Notes under the pieces: generated by a model
What the model saw: the letters and a program-made list of their open reading frames with translations, nothing else
Told to the model about the DNA's origin: nothing
Databases searched by the model: none
Part shown: in pieces, positions 1 to 7,172 of the stretch
Numbering within the stretch: the stretch's first letter is position 1
Layout: each line of letters opens with the position of its first letter
Program-made: the position numbers and the translations under genes
DNA from: JBCCSZ01 sp039199225
GTDB taxonomy: Bacteria; Bacteroidota; Bacteroidia; Chitinophagales; Saprospiraceae
Reading direction: 5' to 3'
NCBI GenBank assembly: GCA_039199225.1
Contig: JBCCSZ010000228.1
Coordinates: 1 to 13,069 of the forward strand
DNA length: 13,069 bases

Positions 1-1115
1 AGCCATTTATGCAACAACCGATGGTTTATCGGGACGGGGCTGGTGGTGAAAAGGGAGGGGTTGCAATCTTGAGAATGAGGACCCAAGAAAAGGATGAGTT
101 GTGTGCTGTGATGAAGTATTCGGCGCACGGAATGGGGCATGGCCATTTCGATAAACTGTCTTATTCCTGTTACGATGAATTGGGTGAAATCATTCAAGAC
201 TATGGAGCGGCTCGCTGGGTGAACATCGACCAAAAGGGCGGAGGCCGCTACCTGCCAGAGAATAAAACATTTGCCAAGCAAAGTATTGCACACAATACAC
301 TGGTCGTCGATGAACAATCGCACTATGAGGGCAGTGTGAAAAAGGGAGAGGCACATCATCCCGACCTCTATTTTTCTAATTTAACAGCGGAGAATCACCA
401 GCTCGTCAGTGCCAAAGACCTACATGCTTATCCCGGGGTGGAAATGCATCGCACACTTATATTGATCGATGACAAACAGTTGAAAAAGCCAATGTTGGTT
501 GATGTCTTTCGAGCCAATGCTGCAACGGCCCGTCAATACGATTTGCCACTTTGGTTTCAGGGACATCTGCTGCAAAGTAGTTTTGATTATCAGACGGAAT
601 CATCGATTCAGAAACCCCTCGGAACGGCCAATGGTTACCAGCACATTTGGAAGGAAGCTACTGGAAAATCTGATACTAAAAACGCAAAGCTTACTTGGTT
701 GAACAAGGGAAACTTTTTTACAATGACTTCGCTGGTAGACGAGCAAGACGAACTGATTTTTGGCCGATTGGGTGCCGATGATCCCGCTTTCAACTTGCGT
801 CGCGATCCTTGTTTTTTGATTCGAAAAAAGCAGGTAAAAGAGGCCGTCTTCATTTCTGTGGTGGAAGCCCACGGCTCTTACGATCCCGTTACGGAAATCC
901 CAACTGATCCGTTCAGTCAATTGGAATCCATTGATTTAATTCACCAAGATGAAAAATATACCCTATTTGAAATTTGCACTAAGACCGGAACATGGAGCAT
1001 CTTCCTAGCCAACCAAGACGCTGCTCCGGATCAGCAGCACGAGCTCTTGATCCATGATGAAAAATACGTTTGGCAAGGAGCCTATCAAATTCAATATCTA
1101 ACAAACAAAAATTGA
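1..1115 (+). CDS. PL17-type oligoalginate lyase (heparinase II/III fold), C-terminal half, cut by window edge
   Basis: The reading frame is open back to base 3, so the gene begins upstream; the first in-window ATG at 9 is internal. About 370 residues are visible. Counting from that Met, residues 40-51 hold the heparinase II/III signature HGMGHGHFDKLS, followed by D64 in IIQDYG and H95 in IAHNT. The spacing 46/64/95 equals, as I recall it, the zinc triad His415/Asp433/His464 of the PL17 exolyase Alg17c, and the distance to the C-terminus (about 320 residues) also agrees. Such enzymes cut alginate oligomers to unsaturated monouronate (DEH precursor). The catalytic Tyr/His of the alpha-helical N-terminal domain would lie outside the window. 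It is followed one base later by kdgF, which fits an alginate operon. The C-terminal beta-sheet domain looks complete. Another heparinase-like polyuronate lyase is possible, but the neighbours favour alginate. Confidence 0.87.
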   Translation, partial: PFMQQPMVYRDGAGGEKGGVAILRMRTQEKDELCAVMKYSAHGMGHGHFDKLSYSCYDELGEIIQDYGAARWVNIDQKGGGRYLPENKTFAKQSIAHNTLVVDEQSHYEGSVKKGEAHHPDLYFSNLTAENHQLVSAKDLHAYPGVEMHRTLILIDDKQLKKPMLVDVFRANAATARQYDLPLWFQGHLLQSSFDYQTESSIQKPLGTANGYQHIWKEATGKSDTKNAKLTWLNKGNFFTMTSLVDEQDELIFGRLGADDPAFNLRRDPCFLIRKKQVKEAVFISVVEAHGSYDPVTEIPTDPFSQLESIDLIHQDEKYTLFEICTKTGTWSIFLANQDAAPDQQHELLIHDEKYVWQGAYQIQYLTNKN

Positions 1116-1116
1116 T

Positions 1117-1476
1117 ATGAGTACTGTAAAAGCAAGTAAAGAATTTTTCTTTCAGGAAGAAATGACGTGGGAAGAAGTAGACCCGCTACTGAGGCGTCAG
1201 ATTCACGGCTACGATGATAAGATCATGCTCGTCGTTGCCGATTTTAAAGAAGGCGGTGTCGGTCAGTTGCACAACCACCATCATTCGCAGGTTACTTATG
1301 TCGAAAGCGGTGAATTTGAAATGACGATTGGCAGCGAGGTCAAAACCATCAAAGGAGGTGATTCGTACTACATTCCGCCGATGGTCATGCACGGTTGTAC
1401 TTGTCTTAAGGCAGGGCGCTTGATCGATGTTTTTAGCCCCTTGCGCGAAGACTTCCTGGAAAACAAAACGAAATGA
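1117..1476 (+). CDS. kdgF: KdgF-like cupin, unsaturated uronate linearisation
   Basis: This 119-residue single-domain cupin has its metal motif in HNHHHSQ (candidate ligands H52, H54, Q58) and H92 in PPMVMHG. The C-terminal D104-x-F106-x3-R110 has the same spacing as the Asp/Phe/Arg set that I recall as functionally important in characterised KdgF. KdgF catalyses conversion of cyclic 4,5-unsaturated monouronates, released by alginate or pectin lyases, to the linear ketonised form (DEH/DKI). No signal peptide is visible, so it should act in the cytoplasm, or wherever the monomer is delivered. The ATG lies one base after the lyase stop, and its own stop overlaps the MFS start (ATGA), so translation of the three genes is probably coupled. 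Confidence in the cupin is high and in KdgF function good, because both residues and context agree. Confidence 0.9.
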   Translation: MSTVKASKEFFFQEEMTWEEVDPLLRRQIHGYDDKIMLVVADFKEGGVGQLHNHHHSQVTYVESGEFEMTIGSEVKTIKGGDSYYIPPMVMHGCTCLKAGRLIDVFSPLREDFLENKTK

Positions 1477-2774
1477 AACTAAAAGGATTACGTTGGTGGG
1501 TGATTGCTTTGATTGCCATTGCGACCATCATCAATTACATCGATCGACAATCGCTCAGCGTCCTTTGGCCGGAGATTGCCGTTGATCTTTACCCGGACTT
1601 GACGAGCTTGGAGCGCAAGGAAATTTATGCTTTGATCTCGATTGTCTTTGTCTTTTCATATGCATTTGGACAAGCCATTTTCGGAAAGATTTTTGACTGG
1701 GTCGGAACGCGTCTTGGCTTTGCGCTATCCATCGGGATTTGGTCCATTGCCACGGCGCTGCATGCTTTGGCAAAAGGCGTCCTGAGCTTCAGTATTTTTC
1801 GAGGCATTTTGGGGGTGGCGGAGGCTGGTAACTGGCCGGGTGCAGCAAAGGGCAATGCAGAGTGGTTTCCGACAAAAGAGCGGGCCTTGGCACAAGGTAT
1901 TTTTAATTCTGGTGCTGCTATTGGCGGCATTATTTCCATTCCCTTAATCGCATTTTTGACTGTTTATTTCAGTTGGAAAATTATCTTCATTCTAGTTGGT
2001 CTGACAGGTATGTTGTGGTTGATTCCTTGGATGGTATTGGTAAAGGCACCGCCAAAAGCTCACCCGTGGATTACGGAGGAAGAGCGGCAATACATTCTGA
2101 CTGGTCAGCAAAACCAAGATGTAGATGCAGATGGTAACTATGATGAAGGCTACAATCCATCGACCCTGCAAATGTTGTCGCACAAGGAAAGTTGGGGGGT
2201 CATCATCGCCTCGGCAGTCATCGATCCCATTTGGTGGTTGTTCGTTTTGTGGATTCCAATTTACCTATCCGAAGTTTACAACATGGATGTAAAAACAATT
2301 GGTATTTATGGTTGGGTGCCGTATGTCGGAGCTATGCTAGGCGCCTGGTTTGGTGGCATCCTGGCTCAAAATCGAATGAAGGCCGGTTGGACAGTGGGGC
2401 GCACGCGCAAGCTGATTATCACACTTGGGTGTTTGATTATGCTGCCTACTTTGTTGGCCATGTCGAACCCTGGAAAACCAGTCACAGCCGTTCTTTTGAT
2501 GGCCGTTATTTTATTTGGTTTTCAAACAGCGATCGGAAATGTTCAAACGCTGCCAAGCGACTTCTTTGGTGGAAAAACGGTTGGAACACTGGCCGGCTTT
2601 GCTGGAATGGCTGCCAAGTTGGGGGCCGTTGGCCTAACCTCCCTCATCCCCTGGCTGACTTCAGATGGTAACTACACACCTGCTTTCATCATCGGTGCTG
2701 CTCTGGCAGTTATTGCAATGGCAAGTATTTGGTTGCTATGTCCGAAAATCGAACCACTAAAACCCAAGTATTAG
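1473..2774 (+). CDS. MFS transporter, hexuronate (ExuT-like) family
   Basis: This 433-residue polytopic membrane protein has about twelve hydrophobic segments and is an anion:cation symporter-type MFS member. The first segment leads into NYIDRQSLSVLWPEI (about residues 21-35), very like the NYIDRQ signature of ExuT-type hexuronate transporters. A GxxxDWxGxR-like loop follows (GKIFDWVGTRLG, about 71-82), then a conserved EAGNWPGAAKGNAEWFPTKE segment (about 117-136). A hydrophilic loop rich in Asp and Asn (about 212-230) separates the two halves, as usual. The start overlaps the kdgF stop by four bases. Between KdgF and the reductase, the expected substrate is alginate-derived unsaturated uronate or DEH, imported across the inner membrane. 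The substrate assignment is inference from context, since the family also carries galacturonate and glucuronate. Confidence 0.9.
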   Translation: MKLKGLRWWVIALIAIATIINYIDRQSLSVLWPEIAVDLYPDLTSLERKEIYALISIVFVFSYAFGQAIFGKIFDWVGTRLGFALSIGIWSIATALHALAKGVLSFSIFRGILGVAEAGNWPGAAKGNAEWFPTKERALAQGIFNSGAAIGGIISIPLIAFLTVYFSWKIIFILVGLTGMLWLIPWMVLVKAPPKAHPWITEEERQYILTGQQNQDVDADGNYDEGYNPSTLQMLSHKESWGVIIASAVIDPIWWLFVLWIPIYLSEVYNMDVKTIGIYGWVPYVGAMLGAWFGGILAQNRMKAGWTVGRTRKLIITLGCLIMLPTLLAMSNPGKPVTAVLLMAVILFGFQTAIGNVQTLPSDFFGGKTVGTLAGFAGMAAKLGAVGLTSLIPWLTSDGNYTPAFIIGAALAVIAMASIWLLCPKIEPLKPKY

Positions 2775-2785
2775 ACCTACTGAAG

Positions 2786-2803
2786 AATTCAAATGCTTGA
2801 ATT
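2786..2803 (+). repeat. Small perfect inverted repeat after the MFS gene
   Basis: AATTCAA (2786-2792) and TTGAATT (2797-2803) pair perfectly around a four-base loop, 12 bases after the MFS stop. The stem is short and AT-rich and no T-run follows, so it is not a convincing terminator. Confidence 0.35.
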
Positions 2804-2827
2804 GGATTAAAATGAATTATCAACATA

Positions 2828-2877
2828 GAAAACGGAAGATGTTATGAAACTTGAAAACAGCTGCATCATTCGTTTTC
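2828..2877 (+). repeat. Intercistronic hairpin between the MFS and SDR genes
   Basis: GAAAACGGAAGATG (2828-2841) faces CATCATTCGTTTTC (2864-2877) across a 22-base loop. As RNA the 14-bp stem has one G-U wobble (35/70) and a single A-A mismatch. No T-run follows, so it is not a standard terminator. It lies in the only sizeable gap (136 bases) of an otherwise tightly packed operon, 33 bases before the SDR start. It could be an mRNA processing or stabilising element or an operator. An 18-codon ORF (2844-2900) starts in the loop and stops 10 bases before the SDR start. Its peptide resembles nothing I know and it is probably chance. I see no clear TAnnTTTG promoter in the gap. Confidence 0.5.
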
Positions 2878-2910
2878 AACTCATTAAAAAACTAAATTAA
2901 AATCTAACTC

Positions 2911-3663
2911 ATGGAATTAACTGGTAAAACAGCCATCATTACAGGTGGTGGACGAGATATTGGGAGAGCCATCTCCATCAAATTGGCTTCGATGGGGGCC
3001 AATGTAGTCATCAATTATTACAATACACCAAAGGATGCAGAAGACACGCTGAAGCACATCTTGGATGCAGGTGGCAATGCGATTGCTGTGAAGGCCGACT
3101 TAACAAAGTGGGATGAATGTTTCCGCTTGGCGGAAGAAGCCAGAAATTCTTTTGGCGATAAAATCCACATCTTGGTCAACAATGCAGGTGGCTTGGTGGC
3201 CCGCAAGAAGCTATGCGAAATGGATGAAAAATTCTGGGATTTTGTCATGGACTTAAACCTCAAATCTGTCTTTATGATGCACAAAGCTGTGATCAAGCAC
3301 ATGCCCGAGGGGAGTTCCATCATCAATCTTGCTTCACAGGCCGGACGGGATGGCGGCGGTGGCGGTGCCTCTGCCTATGCAACTTCTAAGGGCGCTGTTA
3401 TGACCTTTACCCGGGCAATGGCCAAAGAATTGGGTCCCAACGGCATTCGAGTCAATGCGCTGTGTCCCGGATTGATCGCAACGACTTTCCACGATACCTT
3501 TACGCCAAACAATGTGCGGGAGATTGTGGCGGGTAAGACACCGCTGCGCAGAGAAGGGCGCCCGGAAGAGGTGGCCAATTTGGTGGCCTGCCTGGCATCC
3601 AGCGAAACCTCCTTTGTAACAGGTGCTAATTTTGATATTAATGGTGGTCTGGCATTTTCATAA
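2911..3663 (+). CDS. SDR oxidoreductase, likely DEH reductase of alginate catabolism
   Basis: This 250-residue classical short-chain dehydrogenase has the cofactor motif TGGGRDIG (residues 11-18), NNAG (90-93), N116, S142, and the YxxxK catalytic pair Y156/K160 in SAYATSK. It also has the PG motif after beta-6 (CPGLIATTFHD) and the C-terminal TGANFDINGG signature. In this context the expected reaction is NAD(P)H-dependent reduction of 4-deoxy-L-erythro-5-hexoseulose uronate (DEH) to 2-keto-3-deoxygluconate, feeding the kinase 27 bases downstream. The cofactor motif has Asp where many SDRs have Gly (TGGGRGIG), which I think also occurs in Bacteroidota relatives. The gap to the MFS gene may allow partly separate expression. 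The SDR fold is certain. The substrate is inferred from neighbours, since close relatives include 3-oxoacyl-ACP reductase-like enzymes. Confidence 0.88.
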   Translation: MELTGKTAIITGGGRDIGRAISIKLASMGANVVINYYNTPKDAEDTLKHILDAGGNAIAVKADLTKWDECFRLAEEARNSFGDKIHILVNNAGGLVARKKLCEMDEKFWDFVMDLNLKSVFMMHKAVIKHMPEGSSIINLASQAGRDGGGGGASAYATSKGAVMTFTRAMAKELGPNGIRVNALCPGLIATTFHDTFTPNNVREIVAGKTPLRREGRPEEVANLVACLASSETSFVTGANFDINGGLAFS

Positions 3664-3690
3664 GCTCACTACAACTTTTGCATTTGCAAT

Positions 3691-4728
3691 ATGAAAAAAG
3701 TAATAACCTTCGGAGAGATCATGCTCCGTTTGACCCCCCCGAATCTCAAACGCTTTTCGCAGGCTAGCTCCTTCGATGTGGTCTATGGTGGTGGCGAAAG
3801 CAATGTTGCTGTATCGCTTGCCAACTATGGGGTTCCCGTCGACTTTGTGACCCGCTTGCCCGAAAATGACATTGGCGATTGCGCCCTGATGGAAATGCGC
3901 AAAAGGGGGGTCGGTACCCAGCACATATTAAGAGGTGGCGAAAGATTGGGCATTTATTTTTTGGAAATCGGTGCAGTGAGTAGAGGCAGTAAAGTGATAT
4001 ATGACCGAGCCCATTCTGCCATATCGACCCTGCAAAAAGGAATGATTGACTGGGAGAATGTATTCAAGGATGCTGCCTGGTTTCATTGGACGGGCATTAT
4101 CCCGGCCATCTCTCAGGGTGCAGCCGATGCCTGCCTGGAGGCCATACAGGTGGCCAATCAAATGGGCATCACGGTTTCGACTGATTTGAACTATCGAAAG
4201 AAGCTCTGGAAATATGGCAAAGCGCCCGGTGAGATCATGCCTGAATTAGTGGCCGGTTGCGACATCATTTTGGGCAATGAAGAAGATGCCGAAAAGCACT
4301 TTGGTTTGCATCCGGAAGGGCTCGATGTCACCCAAGGGCATGCCGTCGATGCTGCCTCCTACCATTCCGTTCTGCGGCAATTGATGGATATGTTTCCGCG
4401 GGCCAAAAAGGTCATCACTACCCTTCGCGGTTCGATCAGTGCTTCGCACAACACTTGGTCTGGCATTTTGTACGACGGCACAACTTTTCACACTGCTCCA
4501 ACTTATGAGATCACACATATTGTCGATCGAGTAGGAGGGGGCGACAGTTTTATGGGGGGACTCATCTATGGTCTATTAAGCTATCCGGATGACGATCAAA
4601 AGGCACTCAACTTTGCCGTAGCTGCTTCTTGTTTAAAGCATACCATTTATGGGGACGCCAATTTGGTAACGGTAGCAGAGGTTGAAAAACTTTTGAGTGG
4701 CGATGCGAGTGGACGCGTAAGCAGATGA
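3691..4728 (+). CDS. kdgK: 2-keto-3-deoxygluconate kinase (PfkB family)
   Basis: This 345-residue PfkB/ribokinase-family sugar kinase has an N-terminal substrate-site motif GGGESNVAVSLA (residues 33-44), DLNYRKKLW (165-173), GNEEDA (195-200) and the C-terminal PfkB signature DRVGGGDSFMGG (279-290) with catalytic base D285. The GGGD form replaces the commoner GAGD. The predicted reaction is ATP-dependent phosphorylation of KDG to KDPG in the cytoplasm, the penultimate step of alginate catabolism. It starts 27 bases after the SDR gene and clearly belongs to the same operon. The stop codon overlaps an ATG (ATGATGA arrangement at 4722-4728) that opens a 29-codon ORF where the aldolase gene would be expected, then the terminator follows. 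KDG kinase is well supported by family and neighbourhood; other PfkB sugars are less likely. Confidence 0.88.
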   Translation: MKKVITFGEIMLRLTPPNLKRFSQASSFDVVYGGGESNVAVSLANYGVPVDFVTRLPENDIGDCALMEMRKRGVGTQHILRGGERLGIYFLEIGAVSRGSKVIYDRAHSAISTLQKGMIDWENVFKDAAWFHWTGIIPAISQGAADACLEAIQVANQMGITVSTDLNYRKKLWKYGKAPGEIMPELVAGCDIILGNEEDAEKHFGLHPEGLDVTQGHAVDAASYHSVLRQLMDMFPRAKKVITTLRGSISASHNTWSGILYDGTTFHTAPTYEITHIVDRVGGGDSFMGGLIYGLLSYPDDDQKALNFAVAASCLKHTIYGDANLVTVAEVEKLLSGDASGRVSR

Positions 4729-4814
4729 TGCACGCCATTCAAGAACAAATTTCACAGGAACGTAAGTCAAACAAATCTGAAATCAAGAGATGCTTTATCA
4801 ATTATAGTGAATAG
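4725..4814 (+). pseudogene. 29-codon ORF coupled to kdgK; possible 5' remnant of a KDPG aldolase gene
   Basis: An ATG overlaps the kdgK stop (ATGA) and reads 29 codons to TAG at 4812-4814, three bases before the terminator stem. The peptide begins MMHAIQEQISQER and then becomes Lys/Ser/Asn-rich. The opening resembles, from memory, the first helix of Bacteroidota KDPG/KHG aldolases (pattern like IxExIxQEK before VPLFY), but the next conserved segment is absent. Four-base overlap with an upstream stop is the usual sign of a translationally coupled next cistron, and eda commonly follows kdgK in alginate operons. It may be a decayed eda, a genuine small protein or chance. No homology search was possible. 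Confidence 0.3.
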
Positions 4815-4816
4815 CG

Positions 4817-4855
4817 AACGGGCAGCCCATTAACTGTAGCTGCCCGTTTTTCTTT
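4817..4855 (+). terminator. Intrinsic terminator of the alginate operon
   Basis: AACGGGCAGC (4817-4826) and GCTGCCCGTT (4839-4848) form a perfect 10-bp GC-rich stem with a 12-base loop, running into TTTTTCTTT. It ends the + strand operon. The converging adenosine deaminase gene ends 41 bases beyond. The opposite strand lacks a T-run after the stem, so termination there is less certain. Confidence 0.92.
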
Positions 4856-4895
4856 GCTCGCATTCCTCAAACAATGGATTGGCACATTGTCCATG

Positions 4896-5891
4896 TTAGC
4901 CCGTGAGCTTGTAGGCTTCCAGTAGTGCCTTTCTAATTTTCTCTTTCTTCTCTTCCGATAGGAAGGCATGCTTGAGGGCCTCCAGGTTACATTTCAGAAA
5001 ATGCTCTTTTGTCCAGTGAAAGGTTTCCTCTAGGGAGCGATATTCATCTTCCAGGCGCACATTTGAAATGGTGCGGGCATCTGTATTGATGCTCAGAGAA
5101 ACGCCCGCTTGGTAAAGTTGGTTAATGGTGTGGTTTTGCATGCCCTCATAAATGTTTGTTTGGATGTTACTGGTTGGACAAACTTCCAGGTGGATGTTGT
5201 TTTTGACCAGCTGTTGCATCAAGGCAGGGTCTTCTGTGCTGCGAACACCATGGCCGATTCTGGAAGGCTTGAAATGTTGAAGTGTCTCGCGTACGCTTTC
5301 CGGTCCTTTGGCCTCACCTGCATGTGCTGTACACGGAATGCCTTTTTGGTGGGCATAGGCAAAAGCCTCAATGTGGGCATCGATGGGGAAGCCTGCTTCG
5401 TCTGCTGCAATATCGAAGCCTACCACTTGAGTACCCTTGAAGCTTTCGACCAAGTGGATGGTTTGCATGCTCTGGGCTGGGTCGAAATGTCTGAGGGTGC
5501 AAAGGATCAGTCCTGCTTCTATGCCTGTTTGCGCCATCCCTTCTGCTGTTGCCTCGTTGACGGTTGCCACGACTTCCTCCGCATGCAAGCCTCCTGCGAC
5601 GTGCAGCAGGGGGGCGAAGCGAATCTCCGCATACAAAACGTGATCGCGTTGAAGCTGTCGGAAAAGATCGAGGGTGACCAAGCGCAGCTGCTCCTTGCTT
5701 TGCATTAACTCGACACCTTTGATCGCCCGGCTCAGGTAATCTGCCAAATCCCTACACTTTGGAGGGGCGATAAAAGACGATTGGAAGTCTTCCAGGTTAG
5801 TGGCAGGCTGCAATTGTTTGACGACCTCATAGCTCAGGGAGCAATCCAGGTGGAGGTGCAATTCGATCTTCGGTAATTTTGTATAATTCAT
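4896..5891 (-). CDS. add: Adenosine deaminase family protein
   Basis: This 331-residue cytoplasmic metal-dependent hydrolase of the adenosine deaminase family has zinc ligands H12 and H14 in ELHLHLDCSLS, H190 in TAHAGE with catalytic E193, H214 in RIGHG and zinc ligand D271 in SINTDAR. GFDIAADE (159-166) corresponds to the GIDLAGDE substrate loop of classical enzymes. Two positions differ from the mammalian form: Cys17 replaces the Gly after HLD, and Ala272 replaces the second Asp of the TDD motif that contacts the purine N7. Asn or Ala at that place is, as I recall, found in other bacterial Add proteins. The expected reaction is adenosine or deoxyadenosine to inosine plus ammonia. It lies 63 bases after the amidohydrolase gene in the same direction and may share its transcript. 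The specificity is likely but not proven. Confidence 0.87.
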   Translation of the reverse strand: MNYTKLPKIELHLHLDCSLSYEVVKQLQPATNLEDFQSSFIAPPKCRDLADYLSRAIKGVELMQSKEQLRLVTLDLFRQLQRDHVLYAEIRFAPLLHVAGGLHAEEVVATVNEATAEGMAQTGIEAGLILCTLRHFDPAQSMQTIHLVESFKGTQVVGFDIAADEAGFPIDAHIEAFAYAHQKGIPCTAHAGEAKGPESVRETLQHFKPSRIGHGVRSTEDPALMQQLVKNNIHLEVCPTSNIQTNIYEGMQNHTINQLYQAGVSLSINTDARTISNVRLEDEYRSLEETFHWTKEHFLKCNLEALKHAFLSEEKKEKIRKALLEAYKLTG

Positions 5892-5954
5892 TGGTCCTTG
5901 CTTTGGCGTGCCAGTTTATCCCAAGTTGCGACAGATGAATCGCAGCATGGTCGG

Positions 5955-7055
5955 TTATTCTGGAAATAGAGTGGCGTCCATGTCTGGAAGTATTTTTAAG
6001 GCATTCTTGTAGTAGAGTTTTTTAAGAATGTCATCGGGCAATGCCAGGCCGTACATACGCCAAAAGGCATGGTAACGCTTGTAATATGGGAAGTACTCAT
6101 CGTCCGTTTCCAACACTCTGAAATAGGTGCTGTATTCACTTGGCTTGTAGTAGTCTTTCCCAAAAAGCACCCGATCTTGGTATTGCTCGAAAAAGCGATT
6201 GGCTGCCCGAGGTTGACGCCCCAATTCGGCGATGACGGCCCCGATTTCGACGTACATATTGGGCATTTCATCCAGCAACTCGCCCAGTCGTTGCAGGTCG
6301 TTGGCATGCCAGTCCATATGTGCTGCGATAAAGTTGGTTTGGGGATGCTTTTTGAAGACATTGTGTTGTTCTTTGATCAATTGTTCCCAGGGGGCCGGGT
6401 CGGTTGCGCTGCGCTTGCGGCGGGCGCGTAGTTTGAGTTCCAGCCAACGCTCGTTGTTTTCGTCATGTGGCTCCCAGAATGATTTTGGATCGGCAGAGTG
6501 GATCAACACTGGCATGCCCAGCTCGCCACATTTGGCCCAAACGGCGTCGATGCGCGGATCGTCGATTCGGATGCGGTTGCCTGCGTTATCCTTGTTGAAC
6601 ATGCCTTGGCTTTTATAAATCTTCAATCCCTTCGAGCCATTCTTGAAGTCGTATTCTATTTGCTTGACTGTTTCGATGCTCCAATCGGGTTCGTCGATGC
6701 TTTGCAGGTTGATGTTCGAAAAGACGGCTATGCGATTGGGCGCTACTCTCTTGGCATTTTCCACCATTTTTCTGAGTAGCTCGCTGTTTCTACCGCTTAG
6801 GTTGATGACGATGGCCATATTGAGAGAGTCCATTTGGCGTATGAGCAGTTCGAGGTCTTGCTCGTGCATGCGCCAGTGGTGGCTGTGAATATCTATAAAG
6901 GGGAATTTGGCGCGATGGGTTGGATGCTCCGGCACTACCAAGGTAGACGGCGGGTCATAACGCTCAAAGTCCATGATGAGTGGGTCTTGATCTTCCTGAG
7001 CGAATAAGGGGCAGCAGCCCAAGGCGATGAATAGTAGTAAAGCGAAGCGTTTCAT
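5955..7055 (-). CDS. Exported amidohydrolase (amidohydrolase-2/ACMSD-like TIM barrel)
   Basis: This 366-residue protein begins with an N-terminal export signal (MKRFALLLFIALGCCPLFAQ), so it is periplasmic or, if the weak lipobox ALGC at 11-14 is used, a lipoprotein. Metal-site candidates of the amidohydrolase superfamily appear in the expected order: H57 and H59 in DIHSHH, H186 in VLIHSAD, H246 in FIAAHMDWH and D301 in RVLFGKD. The last is usually FGTD or FGSD, so the Lys is a small oddity. ENALKIL-type C-terminal wording (KNALKIL, 350-356) is typical of amidohydrolase-2 proteins. The substrate is unknown: relatives include decarboxylases and hydrolases of aromatic acids and lactones. It precedes add in the same direction. 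A long hairpin lies 14 bases upstream of its start. Confidence 0.8.
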   Translation of the reverse strand: MKRFALLLFIALGCCPLFAQEDQDPLIMDFERYDPPSTLVVPEHPTHRAKFPFIDIHSHHWRMHEQDLELLIRQMDSLNMAIVINLSGRNSELLRKMVENAKRVAPNRIAVFSNINLQSIDEPDWSIETVKQIEYDFKNGSKGLKIYKSQGMFNKDNAGNRIRIDDPRIDAVWAKCGELGMPVLIHSADPKSFWEPHDENNERWLELKLRARRKRSATDPAPWEQLIKEQHNVFKKHPQTNFIAAHMDWHANDLQRLGELLDEMPNMYVEIGAVIAELGRQPRAANRFFEQYQDRVLFGKDYYKPSEYSTYFRVLETDDEYFPYYKRYHAFWRMYGLALPDDILKKLYYKNALKILPDMDATLFPE

Positions 7056-7069
7056 ATCAATAGAATTAA

Positions 7070-7134
7070 CAAACCCATCTACAATGATAGGTTATTAATC
7101 GCAATTTGCATTAATCCAATCATAGATGGGTTTG
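7070..7134 (-). repeat. 65-base long imperfect hairpin just upstream of the amidohydrolase gene
   Basis: CAAACCCATCTA (7070-7081) pairs perfectly with TAGATGGGTTTG (7123-7134). Inside, TGAT (7085-7088) pairs with ATCA (7119-7122), GG (7090-7091) with CC (7116-7117), ATTAAT (7094-7099) with ATTAAT (7110-7115), and GC (7101-7102) with GC (7108-7109), closing on a five-base AATTT loop. Only small bulges interrupt the stem. It fills most of the 117-base gap between two - strand genes and ends 14 bases before the amidohydrolase ATG. No T-run follows on the - strand, so it is not a simple terminator. It could be a 5' UTR regulatory or processing hairpin, an operator, or a small palindromic repeat element. 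Confidence 0.7.
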
Positions 7135-7172
7135 CCAGTACACCAATCTGTAGGACTTGTCTGAGCTCTTAC

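Noticed and set aside
2192..2671. 159-codon open frame on the + strand
   Set aside because: Out-of-frame shadow inside the MFS gene, whose membrane segments continue through the region.
2844..2900. 18-codon ORF ending 10 bases before the SDR gene, considered as a leader peptide
   Set aside because: No run of a single amino-acid codon, no alternative stem pair of attenuator type and no promoter seen; likely chance.
4871..4890. Inverted repeat ACAATG/CATTGT just past the adenosine deaminase stop
   Set aside because: Only six base pairs and no T-run on the - strand; too weak to call a terminator.
5109..5708. 199-codon open frame on the + strand
   Set aside because: It lies antisense to the adenosine deaminase gene, has a Cys-rich and unnatural composition, and the - strand frame carries all catalytic motifs.
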